The translations under genes were made by a program, and so were the position numbers. Below, piece after piece: positions 8,558 through 21,170 of a stretch of DNA of 64,000 nt; within the stretch, counting starts at the first letter, position 1; each line of letters begins with the position of its first letter. Source of the stretch: Bradyrhizobium sp. WBOS07 (GTDB lineage Bacteria; Pseudomonadota; Alphaproteobacteria; Rhizobiales; Xanthobacteraceae); contig NZ_CP029008.1 in the NCBI RefSeq assembly GCF_024585165.1, positions 2,542,001-2,606,000 on the forward strand, given 5' to 3'. A model generated the notes under the pieces. That model was given only the letters and a program-made list of their open reading frames with translations, was not told the origin of the DNA and did no database searches.

Positions 8558-10651
8558 TTACTGGCCTCCAAAGCCGAACATGAACCAGGTGATCAGGCCG
8601 GCGGCACCGATCAGCATGGCGAACGCGTAGTGATAGAGATAGCCGGTCTGGATCTTCACGACGTTGCGGGTGACATCCAGCACGCGGGCCGAGACGCCGT
8701 CGGGACCGAAGCCGTCGATGACGAAGCCGTCGCCCTTCTTCCAGAGCTGGTAGCCGAGCCACTTCGCCGGACGGACGAAGATGATGTCGTAGAGCTCGTC
8801 GAAGTACCATTTGTTGAGCAGGAACTGGTACAGCATCGGCTGCGTGTTCGCGAGCTCGACCGGCAGATAGGGCCGACGGATGTAGAACAGGTACGAGACC
8901 AGGAAGCCCAGCACCATCATGACCGTCGGCAGGAATGCGATGGTCTGCGGGATGTGGTGCATCTCCTCGATGATGTGCGGGTTCATCTTCACGGACTCGC
9001 GGAAGAATTCCTCGACGCCGTGACCGGCGAACAGCTCCTTGAACGGGAACCCCGCGACGAACGAGCCGACCGCGAGCACGCCGATCGGGACCAGGATCCA
9101 GAGCGGAGCTTCATGCGCGGCCTCGTAATGATGCTCGTCATGCGGCTCGCCGTGGAAGGTCTTGAAGATCAGGCGCCAGGAGTAGAACGAGGTCAGGCCG
9201 GCGGCGACGATCGTCATCAGGAAGCCGTACATCCCGAACGGATTGTGCGAGGCGTAGGCCGCTTCGATGATGGCGTCCTTGGAGAAGTATCCGGCGGTGA
9301 GCGGGAAGCCGGTCAGCGCCAGGGTGCCGACCACCATCACTGCATAGGTGTAGGGGATCTTCTTCCAGAGCCCGCCCATGTTGCGGATGTCCTGCTCGTG
9401 GTGCATCGCGTAGATCACCGAGCCGGAGCCTAGGAACAGCAGCGCCTTGAAGAAGGCGTGCGTGAACAGGTGGAACATGCCGACCGAATAGGCCCCCGCT
9501 CCCATCGCCACGAACATGTAGCCGAGCTGCGAGCAGGTCGAGTAGGCGACGATGCGCTTGATGTCGTTCTGGACGAGGCCGATCGTGGCCGCGAAGAACG
9601 CCGTGGTGGCGCCGAAAAACATCACGACGGCCTGCGCGGTCGGGGCGAGCTCGAACAGCGGCGACAGGCGCGCCACCATGAACACGCCCGCGGTGACCAT
9701 GGTCGCGGCATGGATCAGCGCCGACACGGGGGTCGGGCCTTCCATCGCGTCGGGCAACCAGGTGTGCAGCAGGAACTGCGCCGACTTGCCCATCGCGCCC
9801 ATGAACAGCAGCAGGCAGGTCAGGGTCAGCGCGTCGGCGTGCCAGCCGAGGAAGTTGATGGTCTTGCCGGTGAGGCCAGGTGCGGCATGGAAGATCGTCT
9901 CGAAATCGGTCGAGCCGACCAGCATGAAGACGGCGAAGATGCCGAGCGCGAAGCCGAAGTCGCCGACGCGGTTGACCACGAAAGCCTTGATGGCGGCCGC
10001 GTTCGCCGACGGCTTCTGGTACCAGAAGCCGATCAAGAGGTAGCTGGCGAGGCCGACGCCTTCCCAGCCGAAGAACAGCTGCACGAGGTTGTCCGCGGTC
10101 ACCAGCATCAGCATCGCGAAGGTGAACAGGCTGAGATAACCGAAGAAGCGCGGCCGGTTCGGGTCCTCGTCCATGTAGCCGATGGAATAGAGGTGCACGA
10201 GCGAGGACACGGTGGTCACCACCACCAGCATCACGGCGGTGAGCGTGTCGACCCGCAGCGTCCACCAGACCTGGAGGTCGCCGGAGAAGATCCAGGGCAG
10301 CAGCTGAATGCGGGCGTCATGGTGCATGAAGCCGACATCGACCAGCGTCATCCAGGACAGCGCGGCCGAGACGAACAGCAGCGCGGTCGTGATCAGCTCG
10401 GCAGCGCGCGAGCCGGCGGCCGGCGGCTCGGCCGGGCCGTGAGCGTGATCGTCGTGGCCATAGTCGTCATGGCCATGGGCGTCATGGGCATGGGCGTCAT
10501 GGGCCGTCGAGGCGTGAGCGTCGCCATGTCCGTGGTCGCCGTGATGATCGAGCTCGTCACCCGAGGGGTTGCGGGCATGCGCGCCGACGAGCGCGATCAG
10601 GCCGGCCAGAATGGCGCCCAAGAGAGGCAGGAAAACGATTGCCTGAACCAT
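8558..10651 (-). CDS. nuoL: NADH-quinone oxidoreductase subunit L with His-rich loop
   Basis: 697 residues. Distal antiporter-like subunit of complex I with the long C-terminal lateral helix. Conserved motifs include the [18 protein letters not shown] glutamate helix and the [20 protein letters not shown] lysine helix. Unusually, the loop after the first transmembrane helix (residues 36-71) contains 13 histidines interleaved with Asp, Ala and Gly. The rest of the protein is canonical. It lies 8 bases after nuoK. Confidence 0.97.
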   Translation of the reverse strand: MVQAIVFLPLLGAILAGLIALVGAHARNPSGDELDHHGDHGHGDAHASTAHDAHAHDAHGHDDYGHDDHAHGPAEPPAAGSRAAELITTALLFVSAALSWMTLVDVGFMHHDARIQLLPWIFSGDLQVWWTLRVDTLTAVMLVVVTTVSSLVHLYSIGYMDEDPNRPRFFGYLSLFTFAMLMLVTADNLVQLFFGWEGVGLASYLLIGFWYQKPSANAAAIKAFVVNRVGDFGFALGIFAVFMLVGSTDFETIFHAAPGLTGKTINFLGWHADALTLTCLLLFMGAMGKSAQFLLHTWLPDAMEGPTPVSALIHAATMVTAGVFMVARLSPLFELAPTAQAVVMFFGATTAFFAATIGLVQNDIKRIVAYSTCSQLGYMFVAMGAGAYSVGMFHLFTHAFFKALLFLGSGSVIYAMHHEQDIRNMGGLWKKIPYTYAVMVVGTLALTGFPLTAGYFSKDAIIEAAYASHNPFGMYGFLMTIVAAGLTSFYSWRLIFKTFHGEPHDEHHYEAAHEAPLWILVPIGVLAVGSFVAGFPFKELFAGHGVEEFFRESVKMNPHIIEEMHHIPQTIAFLPTVMMVLGFLVSYLFYIRRPYLPVELANTQPMLYQFLLNKWYFDELYDIIFVRPAKWLGYQLWKKGDGFVIDGFGPDGVSARVLDVTRNVVKIQTGYLYHYAFAMLIGAAGLITWFMFGFGGQ

Positions 10652-10659
10652 TTGAGAGC

Positions 10660-10968
10660 TCAGCCCTTCATCAGATTGACGTCCTCAACCGCGATCGAGC
10701 CGCGGTTGCGGAAATAGACCACCAGGATGGCAAGACCGATCGCAGCTTCAGCCGCCGCGACGGTGAGCACCAGCAGCGCGAAGACCTGGCCGACGATGTC
10801 GCCGAGGAAGGTCGAGAATGCCACGAGGTTGATGTTGACCGAGAGCAGGATCAGCTCGATCGACATCAGGATGACGATGATGTTCTTGCGGTTCAGGAAG
10901 ATGCCGAGGATGCCGAGCGTGAACAGGATCGCGCCGACCGCCAGGTAATGTCCGAGCCCGATCGTCAT
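10660..10968 (-). CDS. nuoK: NADH-quinone oxidoreductase subunit K
   Basis: 102 residues, three transmembrane helices, with the conserved buried glutamates in the second and third helices ([11 protein letters not shown] and [12 protein letters not shown]). It is a membrane-arm subunit of complex I near the quinone site. The ATG at 10968 gives the standard family length and overlaps the nuoJ stop by four bases (ATGA); an upstream GTG at 10977 would add three residues. Confidence 0.95.
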   Translation of the reverse strand: MTIGLGHYLAVGAILFTLGILGIFLNRKNIIVILMSIELILLSVNINLVAFSTFLGDIVGQVFALLVLTVAAAEAAIGLAILVVYFRNRGSIAVEDVNLMKG

Positions 10969-11603
10969 TTCACCCACTCCGCCGCATCGGCATCCGAGAG
11001 CCCCTGCCCCGGCGCCACCTTGCGCATCGCCATCGCCATCTCGGGCGTGCGCGCGTTCTGAACGTTGATGTCCTGCCGCTTCACGCTCGCCTTGTGGCGC
11101 AGCGTCAGCACGATGGCGCCGATCATGGCGACCAGCAGCACCATGCCCGAGAGCTGGAAGTAGTGGATGTACTTCGTATAGAGCACGAGCCCGAGCGCCT
11201 CGGTGTTGGAGACGTTGGCCGGGATCGCCGCCGTGATCGTCTTGGAGACGCCGGGATTGATGACCCAGAAGCCGACGGTGAGCAGCAGCTCGAACAGGAA
11301 GATGCCGCCGATCACCAGGCCTACCGGCAGGTACTCGATGAAGCCTTCGCGCAGCTCGAGGAAGTCGACGTCGAGCATCATGATCACGAAAAGGAACAGC
11401 ACCGCGACCGCGCCGACATAGACGACGATCAGCATCATGCCGAGGAATTCGGCCCCCATCAGCACGAACAGGCCGGAGGCGTTGACGAAGGCCAGGATCA
11501 GGTACAGCACGGAGTGCACGGGATTGCGCGAGACAATCACCATCACCGCCGAGGCGACGCAGATTCCGGCGAAGAGATAGAAGAACAGCGCGGGAAGGAT
11601 CAT
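10965..11603 (-). CDS. nuoJ: NADH-quinone oxidoreductase subunit J
   Basis: 212 residues with five transmembrane helices; complex I membrane subunit next to NuoK. The [20 protein letters not shown] helix with its pi-bulge region is characteristic. The C-terminal 40 residues form a hydrophilic tail, as in other alphaproteobacteria. It starts 9 bases after nuoI and overlaps nuoK. Confidence 0.95.
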   Translation of the reverse strand: MILPALFFYLFAGICVASAVMVIVSRNPVHSVLYLILAFVNASGLFVLMGAEFLGMMLIVVYVGAVAVLFLFVIMMLDVDFLELREGFIEYLPVGLVIGGIFLFELLLTVGFWVINPGVSKTITAAIPANVSNTEALGLVLYTKYIHYFQLSGMVLLVAMIGAIVLTLRHKASVKRQDINVQNARTPEMAMAMRKVAPGQGLSDADAAEWVK

Positions 11604-11612
11604 GCCCTCACC

Positions 11613-12107
11613 TCACCGGTACGGCGCGTCGAGCTCGATCGCTTTCGCGATCTCGCGTTCCCAGCGGTCGCCGTTGGCGAGCAGCTTGGCCTTGTCATAG
11701 AACAGTTCCTCGCGGGTCTCGGTCGCGAACTCGAAGTTCGGGCCTTCGACGATGGCGTCCACAGGACAGGCCTCCTGGCAGAGGCCGCAATAGATGCACT
11801 TCACCATGTCGATGTCGTAGCGCACGGTGCGGCGGGTGCCGTCGTTGCGGCGCGGGCCGGCTTCGATCGTGATGGCCTGCGCCGGGCAGACCGCTTCGCA
11901 CAGCTTGCAGGCGATGCAGCGCTCTTCGCCGTTCGGATAACGGCGCAGCGCGTGCTCGCCGCGGAAGCGCGGCGAGATCGGGCCCTTCTCGAACGGATAG
12001 TTCAGCGTCGGCTTCGGCTGGAAGAAATAGCGCATGGCGAGGAAGAACGCCGAGACGAATTCCGACAGCAGAAGCGAGCGTGCAGTGGCGTTGACGTTGA
12101 TACCCAT
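11613..12107 (-). CDS. nuoI: NADH-quinone oxidoreductase subunit I (two [4Fe-4S])
   Basis: 164 residues. Peripheral-arm ferredoxin-like subunit carrying clusters N6a and N6b. Two CxxCxxCxxxCP motifs are present, [12 protein letters not shown] and [12 protein letters not shown]. The start at 12107 gives the usual length. It follows nuoH by 8 bases. Confidence 0.97.
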   Translation of the reverse strand: MGINVNATARSLLLSEFVSAFFLAMRYFFQPKPTLNYPFEKGPISPRFRGEHALRRYPNGEERCIACKLCEAVCPAQAITIEAGPRRNDGTRRTVRYDIDMVKCIYCGLCQEACPVDAIVEGPNFEFATETREELFYDKAKLLANGDRWEREIAKAIELDAPYR

Positions 12108-12115
12108 GACAGCCC

Positions 12116-13183
12116 TCACTTCGGCGCGATGCCGGCGAAATGCAGCACGCCGGCCACCACGATCACCATCACCAGCGACAGCGGCAGGAACACCTTCCAG
12201 CCGAGGCGCATCAATTGATCGTAGCGGTAGCGGGGCACGATCGCCTTCGCCATCGCGAACAGGAAGAACATGAAGAACAGTTTCAGCGAGAACCAGATGA
12301 TCCCCGGCACCCAGTTGAAGGGCGGCAGGTCCACCGGCGGCAGCCAGCCTCCGAGGAACAGGATCGTCGCCAGCGCGCACATCGTGACGATCGCGACATA
12401 CTCGCCGAGCATGAACAGCAGATACGGCGTCGAGCCGTATTCGACCATGAAGCCGGCGACGAGCTCGGATTCGGCTTCGACGAGGTCGAAGGGCGGACGG
12501 TTGGTTTCCGCCAGCGCCGAGACGTAGAACACCACGAACATCGGGAACAGCGGCCAGACGTACCAGTTCAGGATGGTGAGCTGCGGCAGGCCGATCAGGC
12601 TGGCGAGACCGCGCGCGTGCTGGGCCTCGACCACGCCGGTGAGGTTCAGCGTGCCGGCGCAGAGCAGCACCGTGATGATGACGAAGCCGATCGAGACCTC
12701 GTAGGACACCATCTGTGCAGCCGAGCGCAGCGCGGCCAGGAACGGATATTTCGAGTTCGACGACCAGCCGGCCATGATGATGCCGTAGATCGACAGCGAC
12801 GAGATCGCGAAGATGAAGAGGATGCCGACATTGATGTCGGCGATCACCCAGCCGAGATTGGTCGGGATCACGGCCCAGGCGGCGAGCGCGAGCACGCATG
12901 AGACCAGCGGCGCCAGCAGGAACACGCCCTTGTTGGCGCCGGCCGGAATGATCGGCTCCTTCAGCACGAACTTCAAGAGGTCGGCGAAGGATTGCAGCAG
13001 GCCCCAGGGGCCGACCACGTTCGGGCCGCGCCGGATCTGCACCGCCGCCCAGATCTTGCGGTCGGCGAGCAGGATGTAGGCGATCGCCACCAGCAGGACG
13101 ACGAGCACCAACACGCTCTGCGCGACCATGATGATCAGCGGCCAGAGGAAACCGGTCCAGAATGCGCTTTCGAAGAATTCCAT
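12116..13183 (-). CDS. nuoH: NADH-quinone oxidoreductase subunit H
   Basis: 355 residues with eight transmembrane helices; forms much of the quinone chamber of complex I at the junction of the two arms. [14 protein letters not shown] near residue 53 and the [18 protein letters not shown] loop are diagnostic. Its spacing to nuoG is 10 bases. Confidence 0.97.
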   Translation of the reverse strand: MEFFESAFWTGFLWPLIIMVAQSVLVLVVLLVAIAYILLADRKIWAAVQIRRGPNVVGPWGLLQSFADLLKFVLKEPIIPAGANKGVFLLAPLVSCVLALAAWAVIPTNLGWVIADINVGILFIFAISSLSIYGIIMAGWSSNSKYPFLAALRSAAQMVSYEVSIGFVIITVLLCAGTLNLTGVVEAQHARGLASLIGLPQLTILNWYVWPLFPMFVVFYVSALAETNRPPFDLVEAESELVAGFMVEYGSTPYLLFMLGEYVAIVTMCALATILFLGGWLPPVDLPPFNWVPGIIWFSLKLFFMFFLFAMAKAIVPRYRYDQLMRLGWKVFLPLSLVMVIVVAGVLHFAGIAPK

Positions 13184-13193
13184 CAGATCACGC

Positions 13194-15269
13194 TCACTCC
13201 GCTGCGGTCAGCATGTGCCCGGAGGCGAGGCGCGAGCATTCCGCCATCACGGCGGACGCACGCGCGATTGGGTTGGTCAAATAGAAGTCCTCGACCAGCG
13301 GCTTGAACGGCGCCTTCTCGGGCGAGCCGCCCTTCCCAGCCAGCTTCCTGACCTGGTCGGCGGAGCCGGCCTCGATCTGGTCGAGACGGATCAGGTGCGG
13401 CACGGCCTTGAAGATCGCCTGGCGCAGCTGCGCGAGCGAGTCGTAGCCGAGCTTCTTGCCGAGCGCCTCGGACAATGCGCGGACGATCGCCCAGTCCTCG
13501 CGGGCTTCGCCCGGCGGGAACGCGGCGCGGCCCGTCATCTGCGCGCGGCCCTCGGTGTTGACATAGATCGCGGACTTCTCGGTGTAGGCTGCCGCCGGCA
13601 GGATGACGTCGGCGCGGTGCGCGCCGCGGTCGCCATGGGTGCCGATATAGACGACGAAGGTGCCATCAGGCGCGTTGATCTCGTCGGCCCCCAGCAGGAA
13701 CAGCAGGTCGAGCGTGCCGAAGGTCGTCATCTGCGCGGCGTTCAGGCCGCCGCCGGTTGCGGAGAAGCCGATGTCGAGCGCGCCCACGCGCGAGGCGGTC
13801 TCGTGCAGCACGCCGAAGCCGTTCCAGCCGTCCTTGAGCACGCCGACGTCGAGCGCGAGCTTGGCAGCGGCGGCGAGGATGGCGGCGCCGTCGTGGCGCG
13901 AGGTGGCGCCTCCGCCGACCAGGATGATCGGATTCTTGGCGTTCTTCAGCACGTCCATGAAGGAGTGCTTGCCGGCCGCAAGCTCACCGAGGGTCTCGGT
14001 GCCCGCGCCGAGATGATCGTAGTCGTAAGTGAGATCGACTTTGGAGCCGATCACGCCGACCTTGAAGCCGCCGGCGCGCCAGCGCTTGCGGATGCGGGCG
14101 TTGAACACGGCCGCCTCCTTCCGCGGGTTGGCGCCGATAATGAGCAGCGCATCCGCCTGCTCCACGCCCGCCAGCGTCGGGTTGAAGATATAGGAGCCGC
14201 GGCCGAGCGCGGGATCGAAGGCATCGCCGCCCTGCACCGCCAGATTGCCGGAGCCGAACTTGGCGAGCAGGTCCTTCAGCGCGAACATCTCCTCGACACC
14301 GGCGAGGTCGCCGGCGATCGCGCCGATGCGCTTGCCGTCGGTGCGCGCCGCCTTGGCGGCGATCGCGGCAAAGGCTTCCTGCCAGCTCGCCGCGCGCAGC
14401 TTGCCGGCCTCACGGACATAGGGGCGGTCGAGCCGCTGCGTGCGCAGTCCGTCGACGACGTGGCGGGTCTTGTCGGAGATCCACTCCTCGTTCACGGCCT
14501 CGTTGATGCGCGGCAGGATGCGCATCACCTCGCGGCCGCGGGTGTCGACGCGGATCGCAGAGCCCACGCCGTCCATCACGTCGATCGACTGGGTCTTGCC
14601 GAGCTCCCACGGACGCGCCGCGAAGGCATAGGGCTTCGAGGTCAAGGCGCCGACCGGGCAGATGTCGACGAGGTTGCCCTGCAATTCCGAGGTCAGCGCG
14701 TGCTCGAGATAGGTCGTGATCTCCATGTCCTCGCCGCGGCCGGTGGCACCCATCTCGGGCGCGCCGGCGACTTCCGCCGAGAAGCGAACGCAGCGCGTGC
14801 ACTGGATGCAGCGGTTCATCGAGGTCTTGACCAGCGCGCCGAGATATTTGTCTTCGACCGCGCGCTTGTTCTCGGCAAAGCGGCTGGTGTCGACACCATA
14901 GCCCATCGCCTGGTCTTGCAAATCGCACTCGCCGCCCTGGTCGCAGATCGGGCAGTCCAGCGGATGGTTGATCAGCAGGAATTCCATCACGCCTTCGCGC
15001 GCCTTCTTCACCATCGGCGAACGCGTCGAAATCTCCGGCGGCTCGCCTTTGGGGCCCGGACGGCAGTCGCGCACGCCCCAGGCGCAGCTCGCGACCGGCT
15101 TCGGTCCACCCTTCACCTCGACGAGGCACATCCGGCAATTGCCGGCGATCGACAGCCGCTCGTGGTAGCAGAAGCGCGGAATCTCGGCGCCGGCCGCCTC
15201 GCACGCCTGAAGCAGCGTGTACTCCGGCGGGACATCGATCTCTTTGCCGTCGATGATGAGCTTGGTCAT
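13194..15269 (-). CDS. nuoG: NADH-quinone oxidoreductase subunit G
   Basis: 691 residues. The N-terminal ferredoxin domain binds a [2Fe-2S] cluster ([20 protein letters not shown] region), followed by a His-Cys3 [4Fe-4S] site ([19 protein letters not shown]) and a second [4Fe-4S] domain with CIQCTRC. The long C-terminal part is a molybdopterin-oxidoreductase-like fold without cofactor. Length and order are normal for alphaproteobacterial NuoG. It follows nuoF by 5 bases. Confidence 0.97.
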   Translation of the reverse strand: MTKLIIDGKEIDVPPEYTLLQACEAAGAEIPRFCYHERLSIAGNCRMCLVEVKGGPKPVASCAWGVRDCRPGPKGEPPEISTRSPMVKKAREGVMEFLLINHPLDCPICDQGGECDLQDQAMGYGVDTSRFAENKRAVEDKYLGALVKTSMNRCIQCTRCVRFSAEVAGAPEMGATGRGEDMEITTYLEHALTSELQGNLVDICPVGALTSKPYAFAARPWELGKTQSIDVMDGVGSAIRVDTRGREVMRILPRINEAVNEEWISDKTRHVVDGLRTQRLDRPYVREAGKLRAASWQEAFAAIAAKAARTDGKRIGAIAGDLAGVEEMFALKDLLAKFGSGNLAVQGGDAFDPALGRGSYIFNPTLAGVEQADALLIIGANPRKEAAVFNARIRKRWRAGGFKVGVIGSKVDLTYDYDHLGAGTETLGELAAGKHSFMDVLKNAKNPIILVGGGATSRHDGAAILAAAAKLALDVGVLKDGWNGFGVLHETASRVGALDIGFSATGGGLNAAQMTTFGTLDLLFLLGADEINAPDGTFVVYIGTHGDRGAHRADVILPAAAYTEKSAIYVNTEGRAQMTGRAAFPPGEAREDWAIVRALSEALGKKLGYDSLAQLRQAIFKAVPHLIRLDQIEAGSADQVRKLAGKGGSPEKAPFKPLVEDFYLTNPIARASAVMAECSRLASGHMLTAAE

Positions 15270-15274
15270 GTCTC

Positions 15275-16600
<1,326 letters not shown>

Positions 16601-16615
16601 GTCAGTGCTTTCCGA

Positions 16616-16816
16616 TCAACGAGTGGACTGCTTGTAGGCAAGTCCGGCGGCGCAGACTGCGAAGAACAGCGCCCAGAGCAAGCTGGTCTCCTGCGACGCG
16701 TTCAGGAAGAAACGCTGCAGCAGGAACATGAAGGAAGCCGCGATCGCGGCGTGCATGGCGACGAAGCCCCATTTCTTCACGACCTCGGTCCCTCCGATTG
16801 CGACGAGATCACGCAT
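16616..16816 (-). CDS. small two-helix membrane protein inside the nuo operon
   Basis: 66 residues with two hydrophobic segments (about 17-36 and 44-60) and charged ends. Its start overlaps the nuoE stop by one base, and its stop lies 15 bases before nuoF, so it is co-translated with complex I genes. I do not recognise a domain. By position it could be a complex I accessory or assembly protein, but nothing in the sequence proves that. Confidence 0.75.
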   Translation of the reverse strand: MRDLVAIGGTEVVKKWGFVAMHAAIAASFMFLLQRFFLNASQETSLLWALFFAVCAAGLAYKQSTR

Positions 16817-17427
16817 CAGGTGATCTCCTTCAATGTGGTCGGCCCGGTGATCGGCGCCGAGAACTGGCGGCCGTTCTGCGGACCGGGCTTGGGCGGATTG
16901 CCCGAGGCGAAGCCGTCGAGCACCTTGCCGAAGCTTTCCTTGGTCAGGTCCTCATAGGTGTCCTTGCCGATCAGCACCATCGGCGCGTTCACGCAGGCGC
17001 CCAGGCACTCCACCTCTTCCCAGCTGAAATTGCCGTCCTTGGACAGATGGAACGGCTCGTGATGGATGCGGTGCTCGCAGACGTGGATCAGATCCTCGGC
17101 GCCGCGCAGCCGGCACGGCGTGGTGCCGCAGACCTGGACGTGGGCCTTCTTCCCGACCGGGGCGAGCTGGAACATGGTGTAGAAGGTCGCGACCTCCAGC
17201 ACCCGGATATAGGGCATGTCGAGCATGTCGGCGATGACGCGGATCGCGGCCTCGGACACCCAGCCCTCGTTCTGCTCCTGCGCGCGCCAGAGGATGGCGA
17301 TGACGGCCGAAGCCTGCCGACCGGCCGGATATTTCGCGATCTGCTGCCTGGCGAACGCAAGGTTCTCCTCCGTGAACGCGAAGCTCGCGGGCTGGACTTC
17401 CTTCGGTGCTAATCGACGAACGGACAT
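16816..17427 (-). CDS. nuoE: NADH-quinone oxidoreductase subunit E ([2Fe-2S])
   Basis: 203 residues of thioredoxin-like fold carrying the N1a [2Fe-2S] cluster. The ligands are in [11 protein letters not shown] and [13 protein letters not shown]-terminal extension of about 35 residues is Pro/Gly-rich, as in related alphaproteobacteria. It lies 12 bases after the FkbM-type gene. Confidence 0.96.
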   Translation of the reverse strand: MSVRRLAPKEVQPASFAFTEENLAFARQQIAKYPAGRQASAVIAILWRAQEQNEGWVSEAAIRVIADMLDMPYIRVLEVATFYTMFQLAPVGKKAHVQVCGTTPCRLRGAEDLIHVCEHRIHHEPFHLSKDGNFSWEEVECLGACVNAPMVLIGKDTYEDLTKESFGKVLDGFASGNPPKPGPQNGRQFSAPITGPTTLKEIT

Positions 17428-17439
17428 CTCTTCAATCTC

Positions 17440-18405
17440 TCACTGCATACGGCGCGCGGTCTTCGCATTCAGGGCTTCGATCCTGTCCTGCCAGAATGCG
17501 CTTGCGGTGCCGAAAACGTTGTAGCCGACGTGAGTCGAGACCTTGATGCGGTCGAGGATCGACAGCTCGGTCACGGTCTCCATCCGTCTGCTGCGCGGAT
17601 CGAACACGATCAGCTTCAGCGGGGTCTGTTCGAGGATGTAGCGCGACACCGAGTGATTGCGGTCGCTGCCGTGCTCCTCGCACATGATGACGCTGTCGGC
17701 CTGGAGCAGCCGCGCGCCGCCCTTGATCGCCTCGATCTCGACGCCCTCGACGTCGAGCTTGATCAGATACTTGCCTGATGCCGCGACCTTGCCGTCCTCG
17801 ATCAGATCGTCGAGCGAGATGACCGGCACCTCCTCACCGCCCGCCGAGGGATCGCCGGCGATGCTGAAGGCCTCGTGCTTGGTGCCGGACAGCCGCGCGG
17901 TGCCGCGGACGGCACCAATCGCGCATTTCATGGTCTCGAAGCGATTGCCGTTGACGCGGGCGTTGTTGACGAGCTTCGGGTAGTTCTGCCTCGACGGCTC
18001 GATCGCGATCGCCTTGTGCGCGCCGAACGGCTTGCTCGAGACCAGCACCGACCAGTAGCCGTAATTGGCGCCGCAATCGAGCAAGGTGTAGTCGACGTCG
18101 ATGGAATTGGCGAACAGCAGCTCGAGCTCGTCCTCGTAATTGTAGGAGCGGTTGAGCAGCTTGCTCCAATAGCCGTCGCCGTAGGGGAATTCGAACACGG
18201 CGTCGGGGTTGAGCCTGATCGCGATGTTGCGCTCGGGCAGCGTCTTGCGCAGCAAATTCGCGCAGGCGATGTAGCCCATGTGCGAGAAGTGCGAGGAGAT
18301 CTTCGATCCCGTCACCAGCGCCAAGGCAGCCGTCCGCTCCCACAGGTTGGCCCCTTCCAGGGCCCCCGAGGCACGGTCGAACTGGATCGGCGCCTGTTGC
18401 CCCAT
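17440..18405 (-). CDS. FkbM-family SAM methyltransferase embedded in the nuo operon
   Basis: 321 residues. Motif I is LDCGANYGYW (residues 109-118), and KLDVEGVEIEAIKGG is the FkbM signature. FkbM enzymes are O-methyltransferases acting on sugars, polyketides or other hydroxyls. The ATG overlaps the nuoD stop as TGATG, which implies coupled translation, and nuoE follows 12 bases later. FkbM is not a known bacterial complex I subunit; it could be a hitch-hiking glycan enzyme or could modify a complex I component or quinone-related molecule. The family is certain, the substrate unknown. Confidence 0.9.
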   Translation of the reverse strand: MGQQAPIQFDRASGALEGANLWERTAALALVTGSKISSHFSHMGYIACANLLRKTLPERNIAIRLNPDAVFEFPYGDGYWSKLLNRSYNYEDELELLFANSIDVDYTLLDCGANYGYWSVLVSSKPFGAHKAIAIEPSRQNYPKLVNNARVNGNRFETMKCAIGAVRGTARLSGTKHEAFSIAGDPSAGGEEVPVISLDDLIEDGKVAASGKYLIKLDVEGVEIEAIKGGARLLQADSVIMCEEHGSDRNHSVSRYILEQTPLKLIVFDPRSRRMETVTELSILDRIKVSTHVGYNVFGTASAFWQDRIEALNAKTARRMQ

Positions 18406-19601
18406 CAACGATCGACCTCTCCGAACACGATGTCGAGCGAGCCGAGGATCGCGGAGACGTCGGCGAGCAGATGGCCGCGGCAGATGTGGTCCATGGCCTG
18501 CAGATGGGCGAAGCCCGGCGCGCGGATCTTGCACTTGTACGGCTTGTTGGTGCCATCGGAGATCAGATAGACGCCGAACTCGCCCTTGGGCGCCTCGACC
18601 GCGGCGTAGACCTCGCCGGCCGGCACGTGCACGCCCTCGGTGTAGAGCTTGAAGTGATGGATCAGCGCTTCCATCGAGCGCTTCATCTCGCCGCGCCGCG
18701 GCGGCGCGACCTTGTTGTCCTCAACGACGACCGGACCCTTGCCGTCAGGCGCGTTCAGCTTCTGGATGCACTGCTTCATGATGCGCACGGACTGGCGCAT
18801 CTCTTCCATGCGGATCAGATAGCGGTCGTAGCAATCGCCGTTCTTGCCGATCGGAATGTCGAAATCCATCTCGGCGTAGCACTCATAGGGCTGCGACTTG
18901 CGCAGGTCCCAGGCCGCGCCCGAGCCGCGCACCATCACGCCGGAGAAGCCCCACTCCCAGGCCTCCTTCAGCGGCACCACGCCGATGTCGACGTTGCGTT
19001 GCTTGAAGATGCGGTTGGCGGTGAGCAGGCGGTCGAGATCGTCGACGACCTTCAGGAACGGATCGCACCAGGCCTCGATGTCGTCGACCAGCTTCTGCGG
19101 CAGATCCTGATGCACGCCGCCGACACGGAAGTAAGCTGCGTGCATACGGCTGCCCGAGGCGCGCTCGTAGAACACCATCAGCTTCTCGCGCTCCTCGAAG
19201 CCCCACAGCGGCGGGGTCAGCGCGCCGACGTCCATCGCCTGCGTGGTAACGTTGAGAAGGTGAGAGAGAATGCGGCCGATCTCGCAATAGAGCACGCGGA
19301 TCAACTGGCCGCGGCGCGGCACCTCGATGCCGAGCAACTTTTCGGCCGCGAGGCAGAAGGCGTGCTCCTGGTTCATCGGCGCGACGTAGTCGAGCCGGTC
19401 GAAGTAAGGGATCGCCTGCAGATAGGTCTTCTGCTCGATCAGCTTTTCGGTGCCGCGGTGCAGCAGGCCGATATGGGGATCGACGCGCGCGACGACTTCG
19501 CCGTCCAATTCGAGCACAAGGCGCAGCACGCCGTGGGCCGCGGGATGCTGCGGTCCAAAATTGATGGTGAAGTTGCGAAGCTGTTCAGGTTGCTCGTTCA
19601 T
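18405..19601 (-). CDS. nuoD: NADH-quinone oxidoreductase subunit D
   Basis: 398 residues, the 49-kDa subunit lining the quinone site. It has the N-terminal [14 protein letters not shown] with the quinone-contacting His, followed by [12 protein letters not shown] and the C-terminal [15 protein letters not shown]. Length is normal and NuoC is not fused to it. The stop overlaps the downstream methyltransferase start. Confidence 0.97.
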   Translation of the reverse strand: MNEQPEQLRNFTINFGPQHPAAHGVLRLVLELDGEVVARVDPHIGLLHRGTEKLIEQKTYLQAIPYFDRLDYVAPMNQEHAFCLAAEKLLGIEVPRRGQLIRVLYCEIGRILSHLLNVTTQAMDVGALTPPLWGFEEREKLMVFYERASGSRMHAAYFRVGGVHQDLPQKLVDDIEAWCDPFLKVVDDLDRLLTANRIFKQRNVDIGVVPLKEAWEWGFSGVMVRGSGAAWDLRKSQPYECYAEMDFDIPIGKNGDCYDRYLIRMEEMRQSVRIMKQCIQKLNAPDGKGPVVVEDNKVAPPRRGEMKRSMEALIHHFKLYTEGVHVPAGEVYAAVEAPKGEFGVYLISDGTNKPYKCKIRAPGFAHLQAMDHICRGHLLADVSAILGSLDIVFGEVDR

Positions 19602-19603
19602 GA

Positions 19604-20215
19604 TCAGGCCTTCGGTCCTGCTTTCTCATCGCCAGGCAGCGGGTAATCCGCACCCTCCCAAGGCGACAAGAAATCAAACTTGCGGAATTCCTGGTTCAGA
19701 CGCACGGGCTCGTACACCACCCGCTTCTCCTGGTCGTCGTAGCGGACCTCGACGAAACCGGTGGTCGGGAAGTCCTTGCGCAGCGGATGCCCTTCGAAGC
19801 CGTAATCGGTGAGGATGCGGCGCATGTCGGGATGGCCGACGAAGAATACGCCGTAGAGGTCATAGGCCTCGCGCTCGAACCAGTCGGCGCCGGGGAAGAC
19901 GTCGATCAGCGACGGCACCTGGGTGGTCTCGTCAGCCTGTGCCTTGAGCCGGATCCGTGCGTTCAGGGTCGGTGACAGGAAGTGATAGATCACGTCGAAG
20001 CGCTTTTCGCGCGACGGATAGTCCGCGGCGGTGATGTCGGTGAAGTTGACGAAGCGGCAGCCGGGGTCGTCGCGGAGGTACTTGACCACCTCGACGATCT
20101 TGCTGGCCTCGACCTCGACCGTGAGCTGGTTGAAGGCGACCGAATGACCGGTGGCGGCGCCCGGAAGCGCGCTAACGATCGTCTGCCCCAGGGCGTCGAG
20201 CTTGGCGTCGTCCAT
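19604..20215 (-). CDS. nuoC: NADH-quinone oxidoreductase subunit C
   Basis: 203 residues, the 30-kDa peripheral-arm subunit. The signature ERE(A)[16 protein letters not shown] with [16 protein letters not shown] is intact. The ATG at 20215 is preferred; a much longer open frame upstream only overlaps nuoB. It lies 2 bases from nuoD. Confidence 0.96.
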   Translation of the reverse strand: MDDAKLDALGQTIVSALPGAATGHSVAFNQLTVEVEASKIVEVVKYLRDDPGCRFVNFTDITAADYPSREKRFDVIYHFLSPTLNARIRLKAQADETTQVPSLIDVFPGADWFEREAYDLYGVFFVGHPDMRRILTDYGFEGHPLRKDFPTTGFVEVRYDDQEKRVVYEPVRLNQEFRKFDFLSPWEGADYPLPGDEKAGPKA

Positions 20216-20226
20216 GACGTAAAACC

Positions 20227-20814
20227 TTAGCGTTCGATGGTGCCGGTACGCCGGATCTTCTTCTGCAGCAGCAGCACGCCGTAGAGCAGCGCTTCCGCCG
20301 TGGGCGGGCAGCCCGGCACGTAGATGTCGATCGGCACGATGCGGTCGCAGCCGCGCACGACCGAGTAGGAATAGTGATAATAGCCGCCGCCATTGGCGCA
20401 GGAGCCCATCGAGATGACGTAGCGCGGCTCTGGCATCTGGTCGTAGACCTTGCGCAACGCCGGCGCCATCTTGTTGGTCAGCGTGCCGGCAACGATCATC
20501 ACGTCGGACTGGCGCGGCGAGGCGCGCGGCGCGAAGCCGAAGCGCTCGACGTCGTAGCGCGGCATCGACACCTGCATCATCTCGACCGCGCAGCAGGCGA
20601 GACCGAAGGTCATCCACATCAGCGAGCCGGTGCGCGCCCAAGTGATGAGGTCGTCGGTCGCGGCAACGAAGAAGCCCTTGTCGGACAGCTCGGAATTGAC
20701 CTCGAGGAAGAACGGATCATTGGCCCCGACCGGCTTGCCGGTCGACGGGTCCAGGATGCCCTTGGGGGCCGGCGCGACGACCGGACCCGTGGACGCTGCA
20801 GGGGTCAATCCCAT
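20227..20814 (-). CDS. nuoB: NADH-quinone oxidoreductase subunit B (N2 cluster)
   Basis: 195 residues. Carries the N2 [4Fe-4S] cluster next to quinone; the ligands are visible in [19 protein letters not shown] and VPGCPP. The ATG at 20814 is preferred because a GAAGAAGGGAG ribosome-binding sequence precedes it; an ATG at 20835 would add seven residues. The start overlaps the nuoA end. Confidence 0.96.
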   Translation of the reverse strand: MGLTPAASTGPVVAPAPKGILDPSTGKPVGANDPFFLEVNSELSDKGFFVAATDDLITWARTGSLMWMTFGLACCAVEMMQVSMPRYDVERFGFAPRASPRQSDVMIVAGTLTNKMAPALRKVYDQMPEPRYVISMGSCANGGGYYHYSYSVVRGCDRIVPIDIYVPGCPPTAEALLYGVLLLQKKIRRTGTIER

Positions 20815-21170
20815 TCCAGTGCTCCCTTCTTCCATTCATAGGCGAACCCGACCGTCAGCACGGCGAGGAACACCACCATGGACCAGAAGCCGGTCGCGCC
20901 AAGCTTGCCGAACGCCACCGCCCAGGGAAACAGGAACGCCACCTCGAGGTCGAAGATGATGAAGAGGATGGCGACCAGGTAGAAGCGGACGTCGAACTTC
21001 ATGCGCGCGTCGTCGAAGGCGTTGAAGCCGCACTCATACGCCGACAGCTTTTCCGGATCCGGCTGCTGGAACGCCACGATGAACGGCGCGATCAGCAGCA
21101 CGAGGCCAATCAGGCCCGCTACCCCTATAAAGACGACGAGTGGAAGATAGTTCTGCAGAATGCCGCTCAT
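20805..21170 (-). CDS. nuoA: NADH-quinone oxidoreductase subunit A
   Basis: 121 residues with three transmembrane helices and the loop [24 protein letters not shown] that lines the quinone cavity. It is the first gene of the nuo operon. The ATG at 21170 gives the family length; longer frames upstream are poor in conserved content. The promoter must lie in the gap above 21170, but I could not identify a clear consensus. Confidence 0.96.
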   Translation of the reverse strand: MSGILQNYLPLVVFIGVAGLIGLVLLIAPFIVAFQQPDPEKLSAYECGFNAFDDARMKFDVRFYLVAILFIIFDLEVAFLFPWAVAFGKLGATGFWSMVVFLAVLTVGFAYEWKKGALEWD

